NCBI GenBank assembly: GCA_001779205.1
Contig: MFJM01000012.1
Location: 7,294 to 49,837, forward strand
DNA: 42,544 bases
Direction: 5' to 3'
DNA from: Candidatus Gottesmanbacteria bacterium RIFCSPHIGHO2_02_FULL_39_14
GTDB lineage: Bacteria; Patescibacteriota; Microgenomatia; 2-02-FULL-39-11
The first letter of the stretch is position 1. The number at the start of each line of letters is the position of its first letter. Both the position numbers and the translations under genes were made by a program. This document shows, piece after piece, positions 35,101 to 42,544 of the stretch. The notes beneath the pieces were generated by a model. The model made no database searches. It had not been told where the DNA came from and worked only from the letters and a program-made list of their open reading frames with translations.

Positions 35101-35572
35101 TCTTTTTGAGATCATTAAAATCCATTATTTTATCTTTACTTATGAGAAATTTGGTTGGGGTATTTACTTTTGCGTCTGGACCTAGGAAGAAAGAGAATCT
35201 TCTTGGATTAGAAAATTCTTTTTCAATTTTTGTTCCTGATTCCCATTTTGATCCAAATGTAATTAACGAAAAGCGGTAATTTAATGATTTTTTATTTTTA
35301 AAGATTATAAGAGCTCTATGCACTCCATAATCTTTAATCAATGCGAATGATTCTTTTGATAAAGTTACTCTTGGATCATGTTCATTTTCATGTTCCAACT
35401 CATAGAGGTTTAAATCTAATGCCTCGCTTTTCCCAATTTTTGTGATCTTTCTAATAAGTGAGTAAGTTCTATTTGGGATAATTTCTTCAGTTTTAATTAC
35501 TGTATCGGGGATGAACCATTTTAAGAAAGTTTCAAAATCAATTCGATCATATGGTTTCTTAAAATCAATCAT
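32144..35572 (-). CDS. Eco57I/PglX-like N6-adenine DNA methyltransferase
   Basis: LGRIFENLLAEINPETGESARKSTGSYYTPRVIVDYMV; LKLLDPACGSGAFPIGALQKIVFILQ; FNIIIANPPYVGEKRKKELFQ (NPPY); C-terminal target-recognition-like region. Confidence 0.92.
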   Translation of the reverse strand: MIDFKKPYDRIDFETFLKWFIPDTVIKTEEIIPNRTYSLIRKITKIGKSEALDLNLYELEHENEHDPRVTLSKESFALIKDYGVHRALIIFKNKKSLNYRFSLITFGSKWESGTKIEKEFSNPRRFSFFLGPDAKVNTPTKFLISKDKIMDFNDLKKRFSIEVVNKEFYKEISLLFIKLVGGTINIGKKKTDFKSLLKLPSIIDKSQACLEFAVRLIGRILFCWFLREKKSQVGLSLIPKELLSLEAVKSNENFYHTILEPIFFEVLNKPVKSRIDDFSKNSFSSVPYLNGGLFYPQNDDFYKRNNGDYQSQYRNTLVIPDNWFKDFFKILETYNFTIDENTSYDEELSIDPEMLGRIFENLLAEINPETGESARKSTGSYYTPRVIVDYMVDESILLYLKQQTKVKENKLKAMITYDLVDDSNFTYSLEEKEQIINSLESLKLLDPACGSGAFPIGALQKIVFILQQIDPDGKLWFKKQQLKTSPEIRRIIQREFENQNFDYIRKLGIIRENIYGIDIQPIATEISRLRCFLTLVVDQKVDDSSDNRGIEPLPNLDFKFVTANSLIGLPQLNNSSDKPKQTEMFDDREKIEELKAIREQYFTASGIEREQLKSEFIETQKQLIFDLVSEHGYMSLFKAELTHKLSSWEPFSHKSAEWFDPEWMFGIKDGFNIIIANPPYVGEKRKKELFQEIKKSTYKKYYQKRMDMYYFFIHLALDLLNENGVSSFITTNYFITATNADKLRRDLKTRSILNKMINFNELKIFESAMGQHNMIIIFTKKIADYTSVYTCVTQQKGLATHDLLQQILTSKASNTNYYKVKQSDIYDGDECYIRLEGAGKDDNYMNKIFEKLKINNWLLGNICNIDSGIQTGIDKVTNKHIEKSLIGKNHLNNGVYILNKDELSKIGLNNKENQIIKPWFKNSDIKQYYIPKETDKFLIYATRDLNIKEYPNIFQHLKKYNTLINNRASDRGEIQAALKLGKWWVVFVAKNKQIFVSEKIICPQRSIINVFAYSKDEYFASKDVYFITKKFNDISLKYVLALLNSKLYYCWLYYRGKRKGDSLELYAKPLSEIPIKTTSILNQKPFIEIVDKILTNTNTSDYLASSEKQAKVKDYEQQIDQLVYKLYGLTPEEINIVEGKRN

Positions 35573-38500
35573 AGCTCCTCAGCTAGAATCAGTGATTCTT
35601 CACCTTCTTCTATTGAATCAGCTTCCTGAATAATTTTTTGAAGGTAATCGTGTGGTACTTCGTTGATTAAAGCCTTAACCTCTTCATATAAGTTTTCTTT
35701 TCTTATAGCTCTAATAGTTTTTGCAAATTTCGCTGGTAAGTCTCCTAATTCATTTAAAACATATTCAAGATCTTCAAAATAATCTTTATGATCAGGTACG
35801 AGTTCTTTTAGTAAATGCACTTTCTCTATTGCTTCTATCAATCCTCTATCTTTAGGAATCTCTGATTTTCTAATAAACAAGTTATTTTTCGTATATTCAT
35901 ATATGCTAAAAAATGTGTCCGATATCTTTTGGGGAATTTCACTACTATCCGATTCAAAAAGTCTTAGTGCTTCAGCTGCTGTAATTGCGAGCGTTTCTTT
36001 ATCTGATATTCCAAGTTTGAAAGCATAGTCCATTCCTTTCTTTCCAAAAACCAACACACCTCGTTCTATAAATGATTTCAGTCTTTTTATTTTTGTTCTC
36101 ATTGGAATTTTATGCGCTTCTTTTAGTTCGGGGGAATCCTTTAGTGAAAGTATTAAATTTTTATATTTTGTATCCCAGGACATATCCTCTGTTCTATTCA
36201 TTTCATCATTAAATTTCTCATCATATGATTTCACTAGTTCATCAACAGAAAGATATTTAGTGTCATCTCCAAGAAGAGCTTTTATTATGTCTATTTTTAG
36301 AGTTGAGATACGGCGAATTCCAGTTTCTTCCTCGCCAGTAGGTGAAGGGAAGAAATTATATATATGCAGTTCATCATAAACCTTTTTATTTACACGATTT
36401 ATTCTTCCTACTCTTTGAATGACTCTTGTCGGATTATAGGGGATATCATAGTTGAAGATAATTCCAGCATTGTGAAGATTATACCCTTCAGAAATAGCAT
36501 CCGTAGCTATAAGAATGTCGAAGTTATTTTTCTGATTAATGTATCCTGCATCAAAATTTTCTCTAATGATATTTCTATTTTCTACAGTTGAATCTTCTGA
36601 TGAATATTTAAATATTCTAAAATAATCTTTAATTAGACTATATAGATAATTTACTGTATCTGAATATATACTAAATATTACTAATTTCCTTTTGGGATTT
36701 TCATTCAGATTGTTAGTAATTAATTCTTTTATTTTTGCAACCTTCGGATCTGTAGACGGATCAAAGTTTTTCCACATTGATTGAATCTGAATCAATATAT
36801 TCATATCGGAGTAAAGGTCATTAACATAATTAGGTTCAAGATCTGCTGTATTTACCAATTCAAATCCTTTTTCCCCTAAATCACCGTAAATCTCGCTTAT
36901 TTTTTGCCAAATTTCATCACCGTCTTCGTCAGGAAAATCGTCGATGTCAGGTAGGTCGCCCTTTTTATAAATCGGTACAAATCCTCGCTTATACCACTCT
37001 TCAATTCTTTTGTGCGACAAGATCATTTTATCTAAAGTCTTTCTGAAAGCCTCAATAGAACTTTCAAATCTGTGGACAAGAAGCCTTTTCATAAACTGAG
37101 CTAAAAACTTTTGAGAGTTTTTAATAAGTCTTGAATCTATATTTAATCTTTTAGCTACTTCTTCTAACTTTTTGTCGTCTTTGATATATCCAACAACGTT
37201 ATACCTTGCTCCTTTAAATCCATATTCTTTCTCACCTGGTACTATAAACTGAAGAGTTTTTACATATAAATCATTTAATTTACCAAAGTCATACTCAATA
37301 TGTTTTGGAGGTTTAACTACTGGAAATTCTATTCCCTGAAGTTTTAGATCATCGTTATACACTTTTATATTTTGCAGGTCTAATCTTGAACGCCTAATTA
37401 GTAACGGACTAATAAGATCTCTAATTTGAGCTGCTAATGTATTTATTTCATTTTTTATTTCTTGGCCGTCTTCGTCTACTTTTTTCAGTTTTTTAATACG
37501 ATTGTAATGTTTTACTAATTCCTTAAATCTCAAACTGAGATTGTCTATAGTTTGAATGGTAGATTTTGCCGGAATCTGAAATAGTTTTACTAAAGCAAAA
37601 ATATCTTTAGGATTATTATTAAAAGGAGTCGCAGTAAGAAGTATTACTTTATTACCTTTACATAACCTATGTAGATTGGCATAAATTGATTTTTCTTCAT
37701 TTCTAAACTTGTGAGCTTCATCAACAATAATAAGTCGTGGATGTCCGTCGTTGTTTTCATTAATTGCGTTAAGTACAGATCCAGACCCATAAACTTTTGC
37801 ATCAAACCTAAATTCAAACCTATAATCTTCCCATTGTTGTTTCAAATGAGGAGGAGTAATGATTATAGTTTGTAGATCTAGATTTTTTGCTATGCAAGAG
37901 GCGACTATACTTTTACCCAATCCTACTACATCGGCAACTATTGCCCCGCCATGTTTATTAATTATATTCAAAGCCTGGCGAATTGCATCAACCTGATAAC
38001 GTAAGTTTATCTTGTCTTTAGTAATTTTAGCCGGGGTAATAATATCTTTGTCCTCAATCAACGAAAAATATTCGTCTAATACTCTCAAATAAATATGATA
38101 TGGTTTAGGAAGCTGATTAACCCAGACTTTATTTAAAACTTCCTTTTCAAAAATTGGTAAGTTTTCCTTATCGACTAAAGGAATAGATGTTTCCCATAGT
38201 TCAAAAAACTTACTCTTATATAAATTGTAATAATCATTTTCTTTAAATATTTCATTATCTTCATTTTGACCTCTTAGACCTGATAAAGTAAGATTACTAG
38301 AACCTTTAATAACTGAACCTAAATATATTCCATTTTGATTATTATTAGCAGAATTTTCAAATACATAAACTTTGGAATGATCAGGATCAACAGTTTTCCT
38401 GATTTCTAGAGATCCATCAAGAATTTTTTGTTTAAATACTTGGTATGCTTCGACCGTTTCCTTATTGTCAACTTCATTTACATCGTTGAAAACTTTGACT

Positions 38501-38766
38501 AAAGACTCATAATACTCTTTTCGTACTATACTTTTCGGTTTATGATTAAGATTATTGTAAGAAAGTTCGTTAATTATCCCGCCTAAACCTCTCTGAATAT
38601 CTTTGCCCACAAGTATCTTTAGGTTCTTATTTTTGAGATTCTTATAAATCTCTTTATAACCTGAGAAGAAAAAGTAGCCTGTTCTGAAAAATAAATTATC
38701 GGCAAATGGAATAATGTTATTGATTACATCGGCCATTTTAATTGTTTTGTTATCGATTATTTGCAT
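35569..38766 (-). CDS. SNF2-family helicase with N-terminal phospholipase D-like domain
   Basis: DHSKVYVFENSANNNQNGIYLGSVIKGSSNLTLSGLRGQNEDNE (PLD-like HxK...GSSNLT); IVADVVGLGKSIVASCIAKNL; LIIVDEAHKFRN; ILIATDAISEGYNLHNAGIIFNYDIPYNPTRVIQRVGRINR. Confidence 0.92.
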   Translation of the reverse strand: MQIIDNKTIKMADVINNIIPFADNLFFRTGYFFFSGYKEIYKNLKNKNLKILVGKDIQRGLGGIINELSYNNLNHKPKSIVRKEYYESLVKVFNDVNEVDNKETVEAYQVFKQKILDGSLEIRKTVDPDHSKVYVFENSANNNQNGIYLGSVIKGSSNLTLSGLRGQNEDNEIFKENDYYNLYKSKFFELWETSIPLVDKENLPIFEKEVLNKVWVNQLPKPYHIYLRVLDEYFSLIEDKDIITPAKITKDKINLRYQVDAIRQALNIINKHGGAIVADVVGLGKSIVASCIAKNLDLQTIIITPPHLKQQWEDYRFEFRFDAKVYGSGSVLNAINENNDGHPRLIIVDEAHKFRNEEKSIYANLHRLCKGNKVILLTATPFNNNPKDIFALVKLFQIPAKSTIQTIDNLSLRFKELVKHYNRIKKLKKVDEDGQEIKNEINTLAAQIRDLISPLLIRRSRLDLQNIKVYNDDLKLQGIEFPVVKPPKHIEYDFGKLNDLYVKTLQFIVPGEKEYGFKGARYNVVGYIKDDKKLEEVAKRLNIDSRLIKNSQKFLAQFMKRLLVHRFESSIEAFRKTLDKMILSHKRIEEWYKRGFVPIYKKGDLPDIDDFPDEDGDEIWQKISEIYGDLGEKGFELVNTADLEPNYVNDLYSDMNILIQIQSMWKNFDPSTDPKVAKIKELITNNLNENPKRKLVIFSIYSDTVNYLYSLIKDYFRIFKYSSEDSTVENRNIIRENFDAGYINQKNNFDILIATDAISEGYNLHNAGIIFNYDIPYNPTRVIQRVGRINRVNKKVYDELHIYNFFPSPTGEEETGIRRISTLKIDIIKALLGDDTKYLSVDELVKSYDEKFNDEMNRTEDMSWDTKYKNLILSLKDSPELKEAHKIPMRTKIKRLKSFIERGVLVFGKKGMDYAFKLGISDKETLAITAAEALRLFESDSSEIPQKISDTFFSIYEYTKNNLFIRKSEIPKDRGLIEAIEKVHLLKELVPDHKDYFEDLEYVLNELGDLPAKFAKTIRAIRKENLYEEVKALINEVPHDYLQKIIQEADSIEEGEESLILAEEL

Positions 38767-38854
38767 AAGCTGATTTTATCACTTTAGATTGGTATAAACG
38801 AGGATAAGCTAAAAGACGACAAGTCGGAAAACAATCTTTGAAAATTAAGTGAGA

Positions 38855-39127
38855 TTACTTAATCCACTTCGCAAAACTTAATTTATACATAGACTCAAGA
38901 AAATCTGACCCTGCGTACCCTGCGAGAAAAGCCAATTTCCAACTTGTTTCGACAAGGATTCCGGAAATCATACCTAAAACTGCTGCGGTAAATACAGTAA
39001 CCCAGAAATAGAATGGTTTGTATTCCCATTTCTTTTGTTGAAATGACTGTGATTTAACAAGACCAACTAAAGCTCTTAGTAACCCACCTGCCATTCCGGA
39101 TAATAAAAAGATTGTCCACTCGGGCAT
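38855..39127 (-). CDS. Small membrane protein
   Basis: 90 aa with two or three hydrophobic segments; no recognised family. Confidence 0.5.
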   Translation of the reverse strand: MPEWTIFLLSGMAGGLLRALVGLVKSQSFQQKKWEYKPFYFWVTVFTAAVLGMISGILVETSWKLAFLAGYAGSDFLESMYKLSFAKWIK

Positions 39128-39142
39128 AAGTTCACCTCCAAA

Positions 39143-39562
39143 CTATTTAAAGGCGATAAATAATCCAATAATGACAATAATAAGGCCAATAAAGAATTTA
39201 AAAGTAAGAGTTTCGCCAAGTAAAAAATAACCAGCTATTCCTCCAAAAAGTGGAATGAGTGCCCAAAACATATTAATCTGCCAAATTGGTAAATATGTAA
39301 AAGATTTAACTAATAAATAGTAACCGACTGCATTGGTAATTCCCGCTAAAATTAATAAATATAAATTTTGTTTGTGACTTAAAATATCTTGAAAAGATTT
39401 GGAGAATATAAAAAAAGGCAATATTACTAACCAGAGAACTGCTACTTGAATAATTATTGTTGCAAAAGGATTAAATCCTGCTTTTTTAAGAATGGGATTT
39501 CCAACAGCATATGCAAGCATTGAAATTGTCATTAAAATTATTCCAATTACTGTTTTATCCAT
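39143..39562 (-). CDS. EamA/SMR-like half-size transporter
   Basis: 139 aa, four predicted TMs, MLAYAVGNPILKKAG...ALIPLFGGIAGYFLLGETLTFKFFIGLIIVIIGLFIA. Confidence 0.75.
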   Translation of the reverse strand: MDKTVIGIILMTISMLAYAVGNPILKKAGFNPFATIIIQVAVLWLVILPFFIFSKSFQDILSHKQNLYLLILAGITNAVGYYLLVKSFTYLPIWQINMFWALIPLFGGIAGYFLLGETLTFKFFIGLIIVIIGLFIAFK

Positions 39563-39583
39563 AAAATTAGTTTCTTTTAATAT

Positions 39584-40486
39584 CTATTGTTTTCTTCTTT
39601 TAATGAATTCATAAGTAGTTGACAGGAAAACACCCAAAAATACAAGACTACCACCAAATACAAATCCGTGAGTTAAAGCTCCGCTTAATAACAATATTTC
39701 TAATATAGCTGTAAAAATTGGCTGCAAATAGGAAATAATGCTTGTAGTTAATGCACTAAGTTTACTAAGTGCATACTGATATAGATAAAAATTAATTAAG
39801 GTTCCAAAAATTCCGATGAATAGGACTGCATATAAATTAGTTGAGGTGAGAATGACTGGTTCTTTCAAAATTAAATTTCCATATATTAAAATCGGAATTG
39901 AGAAAATAGCCGAAACAATTATTGAAATACCTGTCGTATCAAATGCAGTAAAAATTTTTAGAAGTCTCTTAGTCCATAAAAGATAAGCTGTTGAACATAT
40001 AACAGCAACAAATATAACAACATTCCCGATAAATCCCCCGCTTAGAGTTGACTCTTTTTCAATTCTGGAAAGATTTATAATAATTAAAATACCAATTAAG
40101 CCTAATATTACCCCTAGTAATCTGCCGAATTTATATTTTTCAGTCTTGAAATAAACTCCATATAAAATTATTAATATAGGAGCAAGTGAATATAACAAAT
40201 GACTGGCTGAAGCACTTGTATATTTAATGCCGAATGAAAATAAGGACATATTCAACATAAAGAGAATTGAGACTTTTAAAAGTTCAGGAAAATGGGTATG
40301 CGTCCAAATTCTTTTTTTTATAAAAAATGGGAATATTATAATTGCCGGAATAATTAATCTTAAAAAAAGTAAAGTAAAGGGATTTATTTCATTTACTATT
40401 GAACGATTGAATATTACGGAAAACGACCAAAAAACAGTAGCGATGAGTAAAGCCAGAATGGCATTTAATTTTTCATTCATTATCAA
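39584..40486 (-). CDS. EamA family (DMT) transporter
   Basis: 300 aa, ~10 TMs, two EamA repeats. Confidence 0.88.
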   Translation of the reverse strand: MIMNEKLNAILALLIATVFWSFSVIFNRSIVNEINPFTLLFLRLIIPAIIIFPFFIKKRIWTHTHFPELLKVSILFMLNMSLFSFGIKYTSASASHLLYSLAPILIILYGVYFKTEKYKFGRLLGVILGLIGILIIINLSRIEKESTLSGGFIGNVVIFVAVICSTAYLLWTKRLLKIFTAFDTTGISIIVSAIFSIPILIYGNLILKEPVILTSTNLYAVLFIGIFGTLINFYLYQYALSKLSALTTSIISYLQPIFTAILEILLLSGALTHGFVFGGSLVFLGVFLSTTYEFIKRRKQ

Positions 40487-40537
40487 AAAATAGAGATGAA
40501 TTTTTCCGGTATTTTTAAGTGATTAATTAGGTTTCAT

Positions 40538-41092
40538 TTAATCATCATCTTCCAATAAGTTTATTTTATTTCTCTTTGCCTGGTTTTGAGCGCTTAATAG
40601 TTCCTGCTGGTAAATAAAGGGTTTTCTTTTTTCGTAGATTGTTACTTTTGCAAGTCCTCTTTTAACTAATTCTATAGCTAGATTTTTATCATTAATAATC
40701 ACATAAGCCAGTATTCTTCCGAATCTGTCTGATTTATAAGAGTCGTATTCAAGATTTACTTTCCTACCTTCAATAAGATTTTTAGTATATTCAGTTGCCT
40801 GTTCTTCATACTTTTCATTGTTATTTGGAGCATTTACTCCGACAAGTCGGACTATTTGGCTATTATTTAATTCAATTGTATCTCCGTCAATTACTCTTTT
40901 AACTTTGGCTTCTTTGGGAAATTCTAAAACTTGGTTATTTACTATTACTGGCTCATTTTCGATAGTATCTTTAATTTGTTTTTCATATTTAGTACCAACA
41001 AGAAAAGACGACAAAGAAAGTAAAACAGCAAGAGGAACTAAAACATATTTGTTTTTGGATGATTTTTGATTTGTTTGATTTTTCTTTTTCAT
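40538..41092 (-). CDS. Staphylococcal nuclease-like thermonuclease, membrane-anchored
   Basis: AKVKRVIDGDTIELNNSQIVRLVGVNAPNNNEKYEEQATEYTKNLIEG...YDSYKSDRFGRILAYVIINDKNLAIELVKRGLAKV. Confidence 0.93.
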   Translation of the reverse strand: MKKKNQTNQKSSKNKYVLVPLAVLLSLSSFLVGTKYEKQIKDTIENEPVIVNNQVLEFPKEAKVKRVIDGDTIELNNSQIVRLVGVNAPNNNEKYEEQATEYTKNLIEGRKVNLEYDSYKSDRFGRILAYVIINDKNLAIELVKRGLAKVTIYEKRKPFIYQQELLSAQNQAKRNKINLLEDDD

Positions 41093-42405
41093 AATAGACT
41101 GTATTTAGTATATTTGCTTTTGCCTTCTTTTTTAAGTCTTCCGTTATTAACAAGCTGTGAAAGATAAGTTGTTGCTGTACTTTGGGAAACATGGAGTAAA
41201 TCTCGAATATCAAGATTATTAAATTTAGAATTATTTGAAGCAAACGATAAAATTTTATCAAGAGAAGCAGCTACTCTTTCAGCTTTTACTCTATTTGCAA
41301 GATTTCTTCTGTCTGTCTGTTCTCTTAATAACCTGTCTTGAATTTGTTTATCTACTTCTTCCTGATTAACAACCGGAACTTCTTTAACTACTTCCTTTAT
41401 TACTTCAACTGGCTTTTCAACTATTTTCTCAATGACCTTTTCTATAACTTGAGGTGGAGGGGGAGTTGGATTAGTTTGATTACTAGAATCTGTTTGCTGT
41501 TGAACTTGCGGTGGTGGATTAGGTTGTTGAGGTGCTAGTTGTGTTTGTTGGACAGTTTCTTGAGGATTATCTTTGATTTCAAAAAGATCTTCAGGAATAT
41601 TTGCTCTATCGTCATGAGTTTCTTTAATCAGATCACCAAAAGAAAAAGGCTTAACTGATTCAGAAGTTTGAGGCTGGATTTCAGGCTTATTCTCTTGATG
41701 AAGCAGCTCTCCAAATGATTTTTGATTATTTTCTGATAATTTTTCATCGGCCAATGGTGCTTCTTTTGGACTTTCCAGAGGCTCCGGTTTGATTTCGGCC
41801 GATGAAGTTGAGTTTTGTTCAGTATTAATATTAGAAGCATTGTCTGATGAACTGGATTGCACTTGGGAAGCTTGATTATCTGGTGGCTTGATATCTGCAT
41901 CATCCTTCGATAAAACTTCCTCCTTCACTAAAGTTTCGGCGGATAAATCGACAATCGGATCAATTTTTTCAGGAACTGTTTCAACTGGTTTTTCTTCGGC
42001 CACGACGATATTTTCTGTTTGAGCTGATGCTGTAGCTTCGCCTTGATTATCGGCCAATTCCGGAATTTCCTGCTTTTGTATTTCAGTTGAATTTGATTCT
42101 TCTAAAACTTCTTTTTTAGTTTCATTAGCCAATTTGGGAGAATCTGGCCGTTGCTCTTCTGAAGTTTGAGATTGATCTAAACTGGCTGATTCCGTTGATT
42201 CTTTTTCATCGGCCAAAATGGGCGGTTCTGGCCGATGGGCACTTGATGACGCTTCGGATTGATCGGATAAATCTGGAGTTGGAACTTGAACTGGTGGAGT
42301 TAAGGTTGATGAATCAACCGGAGGAATAGTCTGATCGGTCACTGGCTGGGACTGGTTATCGGCCATATTTAAATCAGCATAGCATAATTTATTTTCATCG
42401 GCCAA
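41089..42405 (-). CDS. Low-complexity acidic/Pro-rich protein with C-terminal winged-helix-like domain
   Basis: Repeated LADE/LAN/ADN segments, then KVIEKIVEKPVEVIKEVVKEVP coil, then FNNLDIRDLLHVSQSTATTYLSQLVNNGRLKKEGKSKYTKYSLL (HTH). Start site uncertain. Confidence 0.6.
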   Translation of the reverse strand: MADENKLCYADLNMADNQSQPVTDQTIPPVDSSTLTPPVQVPTPDLSDQSEASSSAHRPEPPILADEKESTESASLDQSQTSEEQRPDSPKLANETKKEVLEESNSTEIQKQEIPELADNQGEATASAQTENIVVAEEKPVETVPEKIDPIVDLSAETLVKEEVLSKDDADIKPPDNQASQVQSSSSDNASNINTEQNSTSSAEIKPEPLESPKEAPLADEKLSENNQKSFGELLHQENKPEIQPQTSESVKPFSFGDLIKETHDDRANIPEDLFEIKDNPQETVQQTQLAPQQPNPPPQVQQQTDSSNQTNPTPPPPQVIEKVIEKIVEKPVEVIKEVVKEVPVVNQEEVDKQIQDRLLREQTDRRNLANRVKAERVAASLDKILSFASNNSKFNNLDIRDLLHVSQSTATTYLSQLVNNGRLKKEGKSKYTKYSLL

Positions 42406-42475
42406 AATGGGCGAAATTGGCCAAGTCTTAAATATGGCGGCTTCCGCTATCCCTCGCCCCCTCTGGATATAACCT

Positions 42476-42540
42476 CCCTAAAAGGAGAGCCGCCGACAAA
42501 GAAACTATTAAACCTAAATAGCAGATTGAAGAGGCGGCTC
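42476..42540. repeat. Stem-loop at window end
   Basis: GAGCCGCC (near 42487)/GGCGGCTC (near 42533); a further GGCGGCT lies near 42437. Confidence 0.45.
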
Positions 42541-42544
42541 GACT

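Noticed and set aside
28140-38766. Canonical DISARM or BREX call
   Set aside because: No DrmB/DUF1998, PglZ, BrxC or BrxL seen in the window; only the helicase and methyltransferase are compatible.

Overview
AT-rich bacterial contig. Compact gene layout and gene content suggest a Candidate Phyla Radiation (Patescibacteria/Microgenomates-like) genome; this is inference only. Housekeeping part: two glycosyltransferases, secA, greA, lysyl-tRNA synthetase, a radical SAM protein, a ZIP transporter, a YdjC-like deacetylase and tRNA-Glu. Accessory parts: (1) 2.4-6.6 kb, two toxin-antitoxin-like pairs around repeated structured elements and a GC-rich 2.1 kb island. On the minus strand the island carries a boxA-like motif, a dense set of stem-loops, an ORF for a membrane-anchored three-repeat protein, more stem-loops, and 12-bp complementary ends. 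(2) A serine recombinase at tRNA-Glu bounded by about 78-bp inverted repeats. (3) A seven-gene, very tightly packed minus-strand operon (28.1-38.8 kb) that looks like a defence system: PLD-SNF2 helicase, Eco57I-like methyltransferase, unknown 201-aa protein, HEPN-like gene split by an in-frame TGA, AbiU2/HEPN-like protein, PD-(D/E)XK-like nuclease, membrane-anchored trypsin-like protease. The most unusual single gene is an 881-aa lysyl-tRNA synthetase that continues in frame into a B3/4 (PheRS-beta editing-like) domain and a DUF2000 (PTH2-fold-like) domain. Other observations: a covarying ~70-nt structured element in two distant copies, a palindromic insert of exactly 18 codons inside a methyltransferase gene, direct repeats around a DUF4143 ATPase, and a convergent, overlapping pair of paralogous PP-loop-like genes. 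All family calls are by eye from translated motifs; no searches were run.
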